A stretch of DNA of 31,545 bases from Aliishimia sp045106335. Lineage in GTDB: Bacteria > Pseudomonadota > Alphaproteobacteria > Rhodobacterales > Rhodobacteraceae. A program made the translations under genes and the position numbers. The DNA is taken from NCBI GenBank assembly GCA_045106335.1, contig JBGCEM010000061.1, positions 1 to 31,545 on the forward strand. The letters are read 5' to 3'. The notes under the pieces were generated by a model. The model made no database searches. It was not told the DNA's origin and saw only the letters and a program-made list of their open reading frames with translations. Positions 17,323 to 25,722 of the stretch are shown piece by piece (the first letter of the stretch is position 1; each line of letters begins with the position of its first letter).

Positions 17323-17896
17323 ATTCAAAATTCGTAAAATGCAACTGATCCTGGAAGACGTGTATCATGACGGTGGGCCACACCCTGAAAAGCCGCGCAA
17401 ATTGGGTGCAATACTGGCGTGCGTGTCCAACCCATTTGCAGGGCAATACGTTGCGGATCTTCAGCCCGCTATGGAAGATCTGAAGCCGTTAGGGACCCAT
17501 ATGAGCGATAGATTGATCGCAGAGCTTGGCGGTGCAGACACGATCGATGGATATGGCAAAGGTGCAATCGTCGGCGAAGCCGGCGAATTAGAGCATGCGG
17601 CGCTTTGGCACGTGCCGGGCGGGTATGCCATGCGCAGGCTACTGGGCGAATCCAACGCAATTGTACCGTCTTGTATGAAACGTGGTGGCATCGGGTCGCG
17701 ACTGGACGTTCCTTTAGGACACATTAATGCAGCCTATGTGCGCTCGCATTTCGATGGTATGGAAATTGGCCTTCCAGATGGTCCAAAAGCGGACGAGATC
17801 GTTTTTGCTTTGGCTATGTCATGCGGTGGTCGCGTTCATAGCCGCATGGGCGGGCTCGAAGTGTGGGATGTCAAAGGTAAAGACGGCCTCCGATAA
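17315..17896 (+). CDS. DUF1185 / amino acid synthesis family protein
   Basis: A 193-residue protein of Pfam family PF06684 (DUF1185, 'amino acid synthesis'), whose solved members show a chorismate-mutase-like fold and whose reaction is unknown. Recognisable text is RKMQLILEDVYHDGG near the N terminus, GKGAIVGEAGELEHAALWHVPGG in the middle and KADEIVFALAMSCGGR near the end. The ATG at 17315 is chosen over an in-frame ATG at 17291 because homologues begin just before the RKMQ segment and AAAGG stands 10 bases upstream. It is the last gene of the coupled unit, overlapping the UPF0280 gene by 8 bases. It probably handles a small-molecule intermediate of the pathway; this is inferred from position only. 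Confidence 0.8.
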   Translation: MPEFKIRKMQLILEDVYHDGGPHPEKPRKLGAILACVSNPFAGQYVADLQPAMEDLKPLGTHMSDRLIAELGGADTIDGYGKGAIVGEAGELEHAALWHVPGGYAMRRLLGESNAIVPSCMKRGGIGSRLDVPLGHINAAYVRSHFDGMEIGLPDGPKADEIVFALAMSCGGRVHSRMGGLEVWDVKGKDGLR

Positions 17897-17898
17897 CG

Positions 17899-17946
17899 TT
17901 ACCGACATTAACGGTAAGTTAACCAAGATATTGTGAAGGTTAACCT
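17899..17946. promoter_or_regulatory. overlapping inverted and direct repeats before the exopolysaccharide genes
   Basis: TTACCG (17899-17904) and CGGTAA (17912-17917) form an inverted repeat with a 7-base spacer. GTTAACC occurs at 17918-17924 and again at 17939-17945, 21 bases apart, about two helical turns; the second copy sits in the perfect palindrome AGGTTAACCT (17937-17946). Such repeats just after an operon end and 155 bases before the wzc-like gene look like a protein-binding site. No promoter hexamers could be fixed with confidence. The rest of the interval to 18100 shows nothing distinctive. Confidence 0.4.
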
Positions 17947-18100
17947 AAATGAATCGCCCTGCAGGTGTGGGGGGCATTCATAATACAATCTTGTGGTGCA
18001 TTGCCGTGACTTCTAAACGATCCTCCGTTTGGCAGACATTGGTCGAATGCGTTGCGCATAACTGTGTTCAGACCAAGAAACTTGGGACCGAAAGATCTTA

Positions 18101-20236
18101 ATGAGCCTTCTGCTGCCAAACTCACGCCCATTGCGCGCATTTTCGTCTGATATGTCGCCAGACATCGTCGATATCGGCGCATTTATGCAAACACTTTGGC
18201 GTGGCAAATGGCTGATGATGTTGGCCGCTTGCGGTTGTATCGCAGCCGGCACGTATTATGCCTATTTGATTGCAAAGCCTGCATATCGTTCGACCGCTGT
18301 CGTCATGTTGGACGCGCGTGAGGCCCAAGTCGTAGATTTAGAAAGCGTTATTGGCCAGCTTACCGCAGACGCTTCAGTGGTAAATACGGAAGTTGAAGTC
18401 CTCAAAAGCCGCAATTTGCTAGGCAAATTAGCGTCTGACTTACGGCTCGATCTCGATCCAGAGTTCAATAGATTCCTCCAAGAGCCGGGCGTATTGGATA
18501 TCATAAAACTGACCCTAAAAAGACGTTTGGGTCTTACAGAGCCGCCTCCACCGGTACCTGCTGACATTGACGCCGTTCGTCAGCTTGAAGCCAGCATTGA
18601 CGGGTTGCTAAACCGCGTTTCCATTCGCAATGTCCCGCAAAGTTTAGTGTTCCAAATTACGGCAGAAACGGGAAGTCCTGAAAAATCTGCGTTGATCGCC
18701 AATCGTTTGGTAGACCTTTACATTCTAAATCAACTTGAGGTGAAGTTTGAAGCCACGCAACAAGCGACGGAATGGTTGACCGGGCGTGTTGCCGAGCTGC
18801 AGATTTCGCTTGAGCAAGCTGAAGCGCAGGTCAAGACGTTCCAAGCGGAAACAGATTTGGTCGGGCCCGAAGCTTTGGCGGCGTTAGAGATTCAGTTGAA
18901 GGATGTTCGTGATCGCATCATGGACACACAGATTGCCCAAAACATAGCAAGACAACGTTTGGAAGCGTTGAAAAACGCACAAACACCGGAACATCAAGCG
19001 AAGATTTTACAGGACCTGCAACTGGATCGCCTTTTGCAACGCATAGAAGCGCCCGAAATACAAACTGCGTTCAATGCGCGTCTCAATCAGGTTGCCAATC
19101 GTTTGGCGTTGGATGGTGAGCGTGCAGGTGCGCAAATTACTGCTCTTTTGCGATCTCAAAGCGAACTTGAAGAGCAAATCAAAAGCCAAAGCCGTGACTT
19201 AATTGCTTTGCAACAGTTAACGCGCGAAGCTGAAGCCAGCCGGCTGTTATATGAGTATTTTCTAGCCCGTCTTAAAGAGACATCTGCGCAGCAAGGTATT
19301 CATCAAGCCGATAGCCGGGTTTTGTCCAATGCGGTTGTGCCAACACTCGCGACATCACCAAGGCGGTCTCTAATATTGGCGATGTGTGGACTTTTTGGTC
19401 TAACACTAGGGGCGATCATGGTCCTGCTGCGCGAATCTCATAGTGACACCTATCGGACTGGGCCGTCGCTTGAGCGAGGTACGGGCATCCCTGTATTGGG
19501 CCAGATCACAAACTTGCCAGGACGCAAGCGAAAAGACGCTATTCCTTATTTGATGACCAAGCCGACCTCGGCTGCCGCAGAGGCTTTACGAAATCTGCGA
19601 ACATCGATCTTGCTGTCAAATCCGAAAAACCCGCCACAGGTTATTCTGACTTGCTCGTCTGTTCCCGGGGAAGGCAAAACGACGATTGCACTAGCCCTGG
19701 CGCAGAACATGGCCGTAATGGGTAAGAAAGTGCTATTAATTGAGGGGGACATGCGACGTCGTGTGTTCAGCGAGTATTTTAAGGCAGGAAGTAAAGCTGG
19801 TCTTGGCGCAGTGCTATCTGGTCAGGCCAGCGCGTCGGATGCGATTTTCACAGACTCTAACACTGGCGCAGATGTTCTATTGGGGGATGCATCCCTGAAG
19901 AATGCCGCGGACCTTTATTCCAGCCAAGCCTATCGTGACCTGATGGTTGAGGTTCGCGGAAAGTATGAACAAATCATCGTAGACACACCGCCCGTACTGA
20001 TCGTGCCAGATGCCAGAATTATTGCCCAACAAGGCGATGCGATTGTCTTTGTCGTGAAGTGGGATAGCACATCAAAGCAGCAAGTGTCCCAAGCCTTGGG
20101 ATTGTTTGAAAGTGTCAACCAAGCCGTCAGCGGTTTGGTTTTGAACCAAATCAATCCCAGAGGGATGAAGCGATACGGGTACGGTCCAAAATCTGGGACT
20201 TATGGCGCCAATGGCGACAAGTACTACGCAAGTTAG
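18101..20236 (+). CDS. polysaccharide co-polymerase with C-terminal tyrosine kinase (Wzc/ExoP type)
   Basis: An inner-membrane protein of 711 residues that sets exopolysaccharide chain length and couples polymerisation to export. A Wzz-type domain with membrane segments at about 36-56 and 422-443 encloses a long periplasmic region, largely coiled coil from 215 to 400. The cytoplasmic BY-kinase domain has Walker A SSVPGEGKT at 519-527, the A' motif LLIEGDMRRR at 545-554 and Walker B IIVDTPP at 625-631. The C terminus carries a tyrosine cluster (Y692, Y694, Y701, Y708, Y709), the usual autophosphorylation tail. It heads a plus-strand operon; the ribosome site at 18101 is weak. No Wzb-type phosphatase gene lies in the window. 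Confidence 0.9.
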   Translation: MSLLLPNSRPLRAFSSDMSPDIVDIGAFMQTLWRGKWLMMLAACGCIAAGTYYAYLIAKPAYRSTAVVMLDAREAQVVDLESVIGQLTADASVVNTEVEVLKSRNLLGKLASDLRLDLDPEFNRFLQEPGVLDIIKLTLKRRLGLTEPPPPVPADIDAVRQLEASIDGLLNRVSIRNVPQSLVFQITAETGSPEKSALIANRLVDLYILNQLEVKFEATQQATEWLTGRVAELQISLEQAEAQVKTFQAETDLVGPEALAALEIQLKDVRDRIMDTQIAQNIARQRLEALKNAQTPEHQAKILQDLQLDRLLQRIEAPEIQTAFNARLNQVANRLALDGERAGAQITALLRSQSELEEQIKSQSRDLIALQQLTREAEASRLLYEYFLARLKETSAQQGIHQADSRVLSNAVVPTLATSPRRSLILAMCGLFGLTLGAIMVLLRESHSDTYRTGPSLERGTGIPVLGQITNLPGRKRKDAIPYLMTKPTSAAAEALRNLRTSILLSNPKNPPQVILTCSSVPGEGKTTIALALAQNMAVMGKKVLLIEGDMRRRVFSEYFKAGSKAGLGAVLSGQASASDAIFTDSNTGADVLLGDASLKNAADLYSSQAYRDLMVEVRGKYEQIIVDTPPVLIVPDARIIAQQGDAIVFVVKWDSTSKQQVSQALGLFESVNQAVSGLVLNQINPRGMKRYGYGPKSGTYGANGDKYYAS

Positions 20237-20245
20237 GATCTAATT

Positions 20246-21370
20246 ATGACATCGGATCTTAGCAGTGACTTTACGTCTTTAAAGGTGGCAATTGTTCACT
20301 ATTGGCTTGTTGGAATGCGTGGCGGAGAGCGTGTCTTAGAAGATATTTGCGCGTTGTTTCCGCAGGCTGATCTATTTACTCATGTGGCAGACACAGAAAA
20401 TCTGTCACCCGCTTTAAAACAGCATCAGATAAACCAGACCTTTATTGGTCGTTTGCCAGGGGCAAAGAAGCATTATCAAAAGTATTTACCGCTTATGCCA
20501 CATGCGCTCGAGGCGTTGGACTTGTCTGGTTATGATCTTGTCATTTCATCAGAAGCGGGCCCCGCAAAAGGCGTAATAACAGATCCTAATGCGCTACATA
20601 TCTGCTACTGCCATTCCCCAATGCGCTATATTTGGGACCAATTCCACGTCTATCACACGCAGGCCGGGCGGCTCACTCGATTTGCGATGCCTTGGCTAGC
20701 TCATCGCTTGCGTCTTTGGGATTTTGCATCCGCAGCACGGCCGGACGTGATTGTGGCCAATTCCGATTTCATTCGTCGTCGAGTTGCAAAGTCGTGGGGT
20801 CGGGATGCACGTGTGATTCATCCGTCCGTAGACCTTGCCGCGTTTACACCTGGTGATCCCAATGCGGTTCAAGACTTTTATTTGTCCGTCGGTGAATTGG
20901 TAAGCTACAAGCGGCCGGACGTGCTGGTAGACGCGTTTAATCAATCGGGCAAAGCTTTGATCATCATTGGTGATGGTCCCGAACGTTCTGCATTACAAAG
21001 CAAAGCCAAGAGCAACATTAAGTTTTTGGGCCGTGCATCGTTTGAAGAATTGCAACAACACTATCAGCAAGCGCGGGCATTGATATTCCCAGGGATCGAA
21101 GACTTCGGAATTATACCGTTAGAGTCCATGGCGTCAGGGAGGCCAGTCGTCGCGCTTGGGAAAGGCGGCGCAGTCGAAACTGTGCGTGACGGCATTACGG
21201 GCGTGTTGTTCAAGGACTGCACACCGCAATCTTTAAATTCTGCAATTCAGCGCTTAGAGACCGAACTTTTGCCTGTTCTAGAGCCTAATAGTTTGAAAGA
21301 CCATGCTGCAGGCTTTGGAAAAGAGCGCTTTCGCTTCGAGTTTGCACAATTGGTCCGGGACCACTTGTAA
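20246..21370 (+). CDS. glycosyltransferase family 4
   Basis: A 374-residue cytoplasmic GT-B glycosyltransferase adding a sugar to the lipid-linked repeat unit. The N-terminal half shows the acceptor-side MRGGERVLEDI (24-34), and the C-terminal half the nucleotide-sugar signature EDFGIIPLE, with Glu285 and Glu293 forming the E-x7-E motif of GT4 enzymes. It follows the wzc-like gene by nine bases and its stop overlaps the flippase start (TAATG). The sugar and linkage cannot be predicted. Confidence 0.88.
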   Translation: MTSDLSSDFTSLKVAIVHYWLVGMRGGERVLEDICALFPQADLFTHVADTENLSPALKQHQINQTFIGRLPGAKKHYQKYLPLMPHALEALDLSGYDLVISSEAGPAKGVITDPNALHICYCHSPMRYIWDQFHVYHTQAGRLTRFAMPWLAHRLRLWDFASAARPDVIVANSDFIRRRVAKSWGRDARVIHPSVDLAAFTPGDPNAVQDFYLSVGELVSYKRPDVLVDAFNQSGKALIIIGDGPERSALQSKAKSNIKFLGRASFEELQQHYQQARALIFPGIEDFGIIPLESMASGRPVVALGKGGAVETVRDGITGVLFKDCTPQSLNSAIQRLETELLPVLEPNSLKDHAAGFGKERFRFEFAQLVRDHL

Positions 21371-22665
21371 TGAACGGGCGCCGATTTGCCGGGAAAAGCT
21401 TTGCTTCCCTTTGTATTAAGATCGGCGCGGCAGGACTGTCTTTTGTCATGTTCGTGATGTTGGCCCGCGCCTTGGATGCAACGCAGTTCGGGCAGTTCGG
21501 TTTCGCTTTTTCATTAGCGACCTTTTTGGGTGTCCTTGGGGCTATGGGGCAGCGAAACCTTGTTTTGCGATTTGTGGCAGTCGCGGTGGATCAGGGCGAT
21601 ATAAAAGCAGCGCGCAGAGTTACCCGACATAGTTTTGCGCGGGTGCTTTTGGGAACGGCTTTGATCGTCATTGCATTGCTGGGTGTAAGCCAAGTGCCGT
21701 CTTTCAGAACGCAATCCCATGTCTTGATGGCAGCTGCATGTCTGACATTCAGTATCGGACTTGCTGAATTTCAACCGCATATTCAGCGCGCGGCAGGTTC
21801 CGTGCTGCGCGCATTGTTGCCCCGCGATATTGCCGCGCGTCTTTGTATGATTGCTTTCGCGAGCAGTGTGATTTTTTTAGACTACCAGGATCTGACGGCA
21901 ATTGACGCGATCCTCTTTTTTGCAGCCTGCCTCATAATTTTGACAGTCCTTCAGTCCTTCAGCATGGATTTGACCCATCCCAGACATTTCTTTGGCCGGT
22001 CTTACACCAAAGATAGCAACCACTTAGAATGGCAGTCCGCGATGTGGGGCTTTTGGGGGAATTCTGTTTTGAATGCCTCTGGACGTAATCTAGCAATTGT
22101 CGCGGTCGGATTTTTGATGCCAGCTGTCGCGTTAAGCAGTTTCTTTGCGGCTTTACGCACAGCAATGGTGTTGGAACTGTGTTTGATGGCAATTAACATT
22201 GTAGCAGCACCTCTATTGGCCCGCCATCTGCAGGCCGGGCGTAAGTCGGAAGCGCAGGTTCTTTGCCAAAAAGTGACCCTACTAATAGGAATTCCGACCT
22301 TTGGCCTTTACCTGATGATCGTCTTGTACGGAGATCAAATCTTAAATTTATTTGGGCCTGGCTACGATATCGCGCATAAAGAGTTAATCATTCTTGCGAC
22401 AGGTTATTTGATAAGCGCGTTGGCCGGACCTACGGCGCAAGTTCTAGAAATGGGTGGTCAAGAGCGCACATATTTCTGGATGTTGTTATGGACAACAGGG
22501 CTGTCTTTGTTGGCAATTGTGGCTCTAACACCGATTTTCGGAACCTTAGCCGCTGCGATTTCGATTTCCACGAGTATGATTTGCCTGAAGTTATGGGCTT
22601 ATCTACACATTTATCGACATTTTGGGCTCTCGGCAGGAGTCGTCAGATTGAGGACCGCAGTATGA
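21370..22665 (+). CDS. polysaccharide flippase, Wzx-like
   Basis: A 431-residue protein with about twelve hydrophobic segments, matching oligosaccharide flippases of the MOP superfamily, which turn lipid-linked repeat units across the inner membrane. The N terminus (GKSFASLCIKIGAAGLSF, then LARALDATQFGQFGFAFS) is typical: an amphipathic first helix and a G-Q-F/Y-G motif after the first membrane segment. It overlaps the glycosyltransferase stop and the sulfotransferase start by one and four bases. This supports a Wzx/Wzy pathway rather than an ABC-exported polysaccharide. Confidence 0.85.
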   Translation: MNGRRFAGKSFASLCIKIGAAGLSFVMFVMLARALDATQFGQFGFAFSLATFLGVLGAMGQRNLVLRFVAVAVDQGDIKAARRVTRHSFARVLLGTALIVIALLGVSQVPSFRTQSHVLMAAACLTFSIGLAEFQPHIQRAAGSVLRALLPRDIAARLCMIAFASSVIFLDYQDLTAIDAILFFAACLIILTVLQSFSMDLTHPRHFFGRSYTKDSNHLEWQSAMWGFWGNSVLNASGRNLAIVAVGFLMPAVALSSFFAALRTAMVLELCLMAINIVAAPLLARHLQAGRKSEAQVLCQKVTLLIGIPTFGLYLMIVLYGDQILNLFGPGYDIAHKELIILATGYLISALAGPTAQVLEMGGQERTYFWMLLWTTGLSLLAIVALTPIFGTLAAAISISTSMICLKLWAYLHIYRHFGLSAGVVRLRTAV

Positions 22666-23492
22666 CTTTACCAATTAACTTTTTATATTTGGGTGGCGAT
22701 AAGTGTGGGTCCACTTGGATTCACCATATTTTATCGCAACACAAAGACGTCAAATTGGCACATGCCAAAGAGCTGTTCTACTTTGATCGCTTCTACGACA
22801 AAGGCCCTAATTGGTACTTACGCCAATTTCCAAAAGCTGATGCTTCCAAACGTATGGGTGAGATCTGCCACGATTATCTATATTCTGAACGTGCACTGCA
22901 TCGCATCGCGGCAGATTTGCCTGCCACGGCACAGTTCCTCATTACAGTGCGCAATCCGGTCTCTCGTACGCTGTCGCACTACAAATATTTGCTAAAGATC
23001 GGGCGTACCAAACTGTCTTTTGCGGAAGCTTTGAAGGCTTATCCGCAGCTTGTTGATCATTCGAAGTTCGGAAAATACGTGCAACTCGCGCAGGACATTC
23101 TTGGGCATGCACGTGTGCATGTCCTGCCATTTGAGCAATTGGCAGAAGATCCTGTTCAGTTTGGTCGGCGTATCAGTCGCGCACTGGACATAGAATTTGA
23201 CCCAAATCTGTCTTATGCGGATAAGATATTACAGGCACAAGCGGCCCGAAATCCAACCCTTGTTCGACTGTTACGCAATACAGGTTGGGTGGTGAGAAGC
23301 ATAGGGGCCCCGCGCCTTGTCGGGGCGGTCAAAAGCAGCGCGGCGGTGCATAAGCTGTTGTTCTCGTCGTCAAAGTTAAAGTCGAAACCATCACATGTGA
23401 CCCCTGAACTTTTATCACTATTAGACTCACAATTTGGCGCTGATCAGGCTCTGTTGAGAGCCTGTGTTCCCGATTTGCAGTTCGCCGCATGA
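22662..23492 (+). CDS. sulfotransferase family protein
   Basis: A 276-residue PAPS-dependent sulfotransferase, expected to add sulfate to a sugar hydroxyl. The 5'-phosphosulfate loop is GGDKCGSTWIHHIL at 11-24 and the 3'-phosphate site is VRNPVSRTLSHYKY at 96-109. The open frame reaches back to 22488, but the part before 22662 overlaps the flippase in another frame. The ATG at 22662 forms an ATGA overlap with the flippase stop and starts just before the phosphate loop, so it is preferred. Within this operon the target is most likely the exopolysaccharide, by inference. Confidence 0.85.
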   Translation: MTLPINFLYLGGDKCGSTWIHHILSQHKDVKLAHAKELFYFDRFYDKGPNWYLRQFPKADASKRMGEICHDYLYSERALHRIAADLPATAQFLITVRNPVSRTLSHYKYLLKIGRTKLSFAEALKAYPQLVDHSKFGKYVQLAQDILGHARVHVLPFEQLAEDPVQFGRRISRALDIEFDPNLSYADKILQAQAARNPTLVRLLRNTGWVVRSIGAPRLVGAVKSSAAVHKLLFSSSKLKSKPSHVTPELLSLLDSQFGADQALLRACVPDLQFAA

Positions 23493-24679
23493 AGATTGTT
23501 CTTGCCGCAGTCATGTTTAGCCCAAACTTAGGTGATGGGCTTATTGCTGAATGCCTTGGCGCCGCTTTTCGCGAGGCCGACGCAGAAACTGAAGTCATTT
23601 GGTTGGATCTTGCAGGTCGAACAGAGTTTGTGGCGCCTTCCAGTGGGCTGCGCACAATCGTTTTGGATCTGCTTGCGCGTTTGCCAAAGGGAATATCCAA
23701 CAGATTGGCAGCTACTCTTGTACGGTCTCAGATCCGAAACCGGCTTGCTCCAAATGTTTCGACCGCTCTAAACGGGGCAGATTTGATGGTCATCGGCGGC
23801 GGACAATTGCTCGCCGATGCGAATATGAATTTTCCTTTGAAGCTAGCACATATCGTTAAACGCGCCGAAGCGTATGAATGTCCCATCGCGATTCACTCGG
23901 TTGGGGTTGCACAGCATTGGTCTAAATCCGGCTTGGATGCATTCGGCCATGTTTTGACCAGCCCAATGCTGCGCTTCATTTCTGTGCGCGATGACCGCTC
24001 GGCTAACAATCTGCAGCAACATTATTCCGACCTTGGGCAATCGCCGCCATGCCCTATCACCGTTGTTCCAGATCCAGGTCTATGCGCTGGAAGACTCACA
24101 CATGTTCCAGATTATGACGTGCTTTCACAAAGACCGAATATCGGTTTGGGCGTTGTCCACCCAGCCGCGCTTGCGACGCATGCAGACACCGGAAGTGTAA
24201 TGACCGTCGCGCAAATGAGCACTGCCTACATTCATTTGATCACCGCACTAACTGCATGCGATGCCCAGGTGCATGTATTCACAAATGGCTCTGGCGAGGA
24301 CGAAAAAATGCTTGATACATTATGGCGGCAGGTAGGACGTTATCCCAACGTGCAAAAAGTTGATCGCGTCGGGGATCCTAAACGCCTTGTTGGTTTTTTG
24401 AAGGCGATGGATGCAGTCGCGTCGCATCGTTTGCACGCATGTATCGCAGCAAATGCTGTTGGGACGAAGGCAATCGGGTTCCGTTGGGATAAAAAGATCG
24501 ATGCGTATTTCGAAGGATCGGCACAGCCTAATCTGCTGTTTGATGATGTCCATGCGACGGATCAAATCGTAAAAAAACTGTTGGAACCATGGTGCGATAC
24601 GGCGCAAACTAAGTTACAGAGCCTCATTCCAAGGGTTCAAAACGGTGCAAAACAGATCTTGGAACTGATTAGAGACTAA
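23489..24679 (+). CDS. polysaccharide pyruvyl transferase family protein
   Basis: A 396-residue member of the polysaccharide pyruvyl transferase family (CsaB/WcaK/ExoV-like), which puts ketal-linked pyruvate on sugars using phosphoenolpyruvate. Landmarks are NLGDGLIAECLG near 12-23, DLMVIGGGQLLAD near 93-105, the mid-protein SVRDDRSANNLQ and the C-terminal AVASHRLHACIAANAVG, whose His and Arg are typical of the active site. It overlaps the sulfotransferase stop by four bases. Its own 3' end overlaps the 3' end of the opposite-strand membrane gene by 11 bases. It ends the plus-strand operon. Confidence 0.85.
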   Translation: MKIVLAAVMFSPNLGDGLIAECLGAAFREADAETEVIWLDLAGRTEFVAPSSGLRTIVLDLLARLPKGISNRLAATLVRSQIRNRLAPNVSTALNGADLMVIGGGQLLADANMNFPLKLAHIVKRAEAYECPIAIHSVGVAQHWSKSGLDAFGHVLTSPMLRFISVRDDRSANNLQQHYSDLGQSPPCPITVVPDPGLCAGRLTHVPDYDVLSQRPNIGLGVVHPAALATHADTGSVMTVAQMSTAYIHLITALTACDAQVHVFTNGSGEDEKMLDTLWRQVGRYPNVQKVDRVGDPKRLVGFLKAMDAVASHRLHACIAANAVGTKAIGFRWDKKIDAYFEGSAQPNLLFDDVHATDQIVKKLLEPWCDTAQTKLQSLIPRVQNGAKQILELIRD

Positions 24680-25634
24680 GTCCACGCAGGGCGACATGAA
24701 AAATGCCTAAAGCAGCAATCGGAACTAGCCGATCGCGCGGAACCAAAGTAGCCAAAACCGGCATGAAGAAAAAATAATATCGCGCATTTTGGAAGGCGTG
24801 GGTTATGGACGTGAAAAACAAAACCACCGATGCAAAGGCAATAAGTGTTGCCGCATGTTCGCGAACGGCGTCCCAGGTTTCAATGCGATTGAAAATCAAC
24901 GCCAGCACAAGCAATGAAAATAAGGCATCTATCCAATAAGCGCCACTATGCAGGCTAAAGAAGTGGAAACTTGCGAAAAAGACAGCAGCTGTTTCCAAGA
25001 TTGAGTATTCCGGGTTAACGACGTCTCTTGTCCAACTAAAACGGGCTATTTCAGAGCCTATCAACGGAATTTGCGCAGAGTAGCCCGCGGCCATTACCCA
25101 GTCTATTGCCAAGCCAACTAAGATTAAACCTAACGGTGCGACCCATTTCAATCCACACTTTTGTAACATTAAAACCGAGCGCCAAAGCAGTATCACGCCC
25201 AGATTTGCTTCTCCGGACACCAATAAAAGGCTTATTAGAGCCACTATGAATAGGGCCTCGTCTCGGCGGCACAGATCGACCCGTACCAAACACAAGGGAA
25301 ATACGAAGAACTCCCAGTAGATCTTGGAAAACAAAAACAGCGTGAGTGGCCAAACCAATGCCAGCCAAAGCGTGTCCCTTGTTATTAGACGCATGACATA
25401 CAGCGCTGTCACGCAAGCTGCGTTAAACAAAATCAAGCATACACGGACCCAGAGCTCTTCAGTTAGTCCAATGCTCCCTGTAATTTTCATCAGGAATGTT
25501 GGCAAAGCCCGCCACTCATCCGGTCTGTATTCTGTTGTAAAAACAGTAACTTGAACAATAAAGCTGATAAGTGCCAACAACAATAGCCAGCCTGCCATGC
25601 GGTATGTATGCACATGAGGATTAGGGGCTTCCAT
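24669..25634 (-). CDS. polytopic membrane protein, candidate polysaccharide polymerase
   Basis: A 321-residue membrane protein with about nine hydrophobic segments (near 13-33, 62-82, 88-106, 126-152, 164-184, 213-230, 234-250, 260-282 and 285-312). No motif identifies it firmly. The RYYFFFMPVLATLVPRDR at 285-302 recalls polymerases and membrane glycosyltransferases. Since the locus has Wzx, Wzc, Wza and a priming transferase but no other polymerase in view, Wzy is the best guess, though 321 residues is short and a flanking gene outside the window may do that job. It converges with the pyruvyl transferase gene with an 11-base overlap. The start at 25634 (ATG) has a weak GAAAG upstream; ATG at 25598 is an alternative. 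Confidence 0.6.
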   Translation of the reverse strand: MEAPNPHVHTYRMAGWLLLLALISFIVQVTVFTTEYRPDEWRALPTFLMKITGSIGLTEELWVRVCLILFNAACVTALYVMRLITRDTLWLALVWPLTLFLFSKIYWEFFVFPLCLVRVDLCRRDEALFIVALISLLLVSGEANLGVILLWRSVLMLQKCGLKWVAPLGLILVGLAIDWVMAAGYSAQIPLIGSEIARFSWTRDVVNPEYSILETAAVFFASFHFFSLHSGAYWIDALFSLLVLALIFNRIETWDAVREHAATLIAFASVVLFFTSITHAFQNARYYFFFMPVLATLVPRDRLVPIAALGIFHVALRGLSL

Positions 25635-25722
25635 GGTGTTGGCTTTCTACGCGGTCGATTAGGGGCGAGCCAAAAGGCCCGCACCCAACTTTAACACGAA
25701 CTTGGAAATGACGCCAATAGTG

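Noticed and set aside
22488..22661. N-terminal extension of the sulfotransferase frame
   Set aside because: It overlaps the flippase gene; family similarity starts just after the ATG at 22662.
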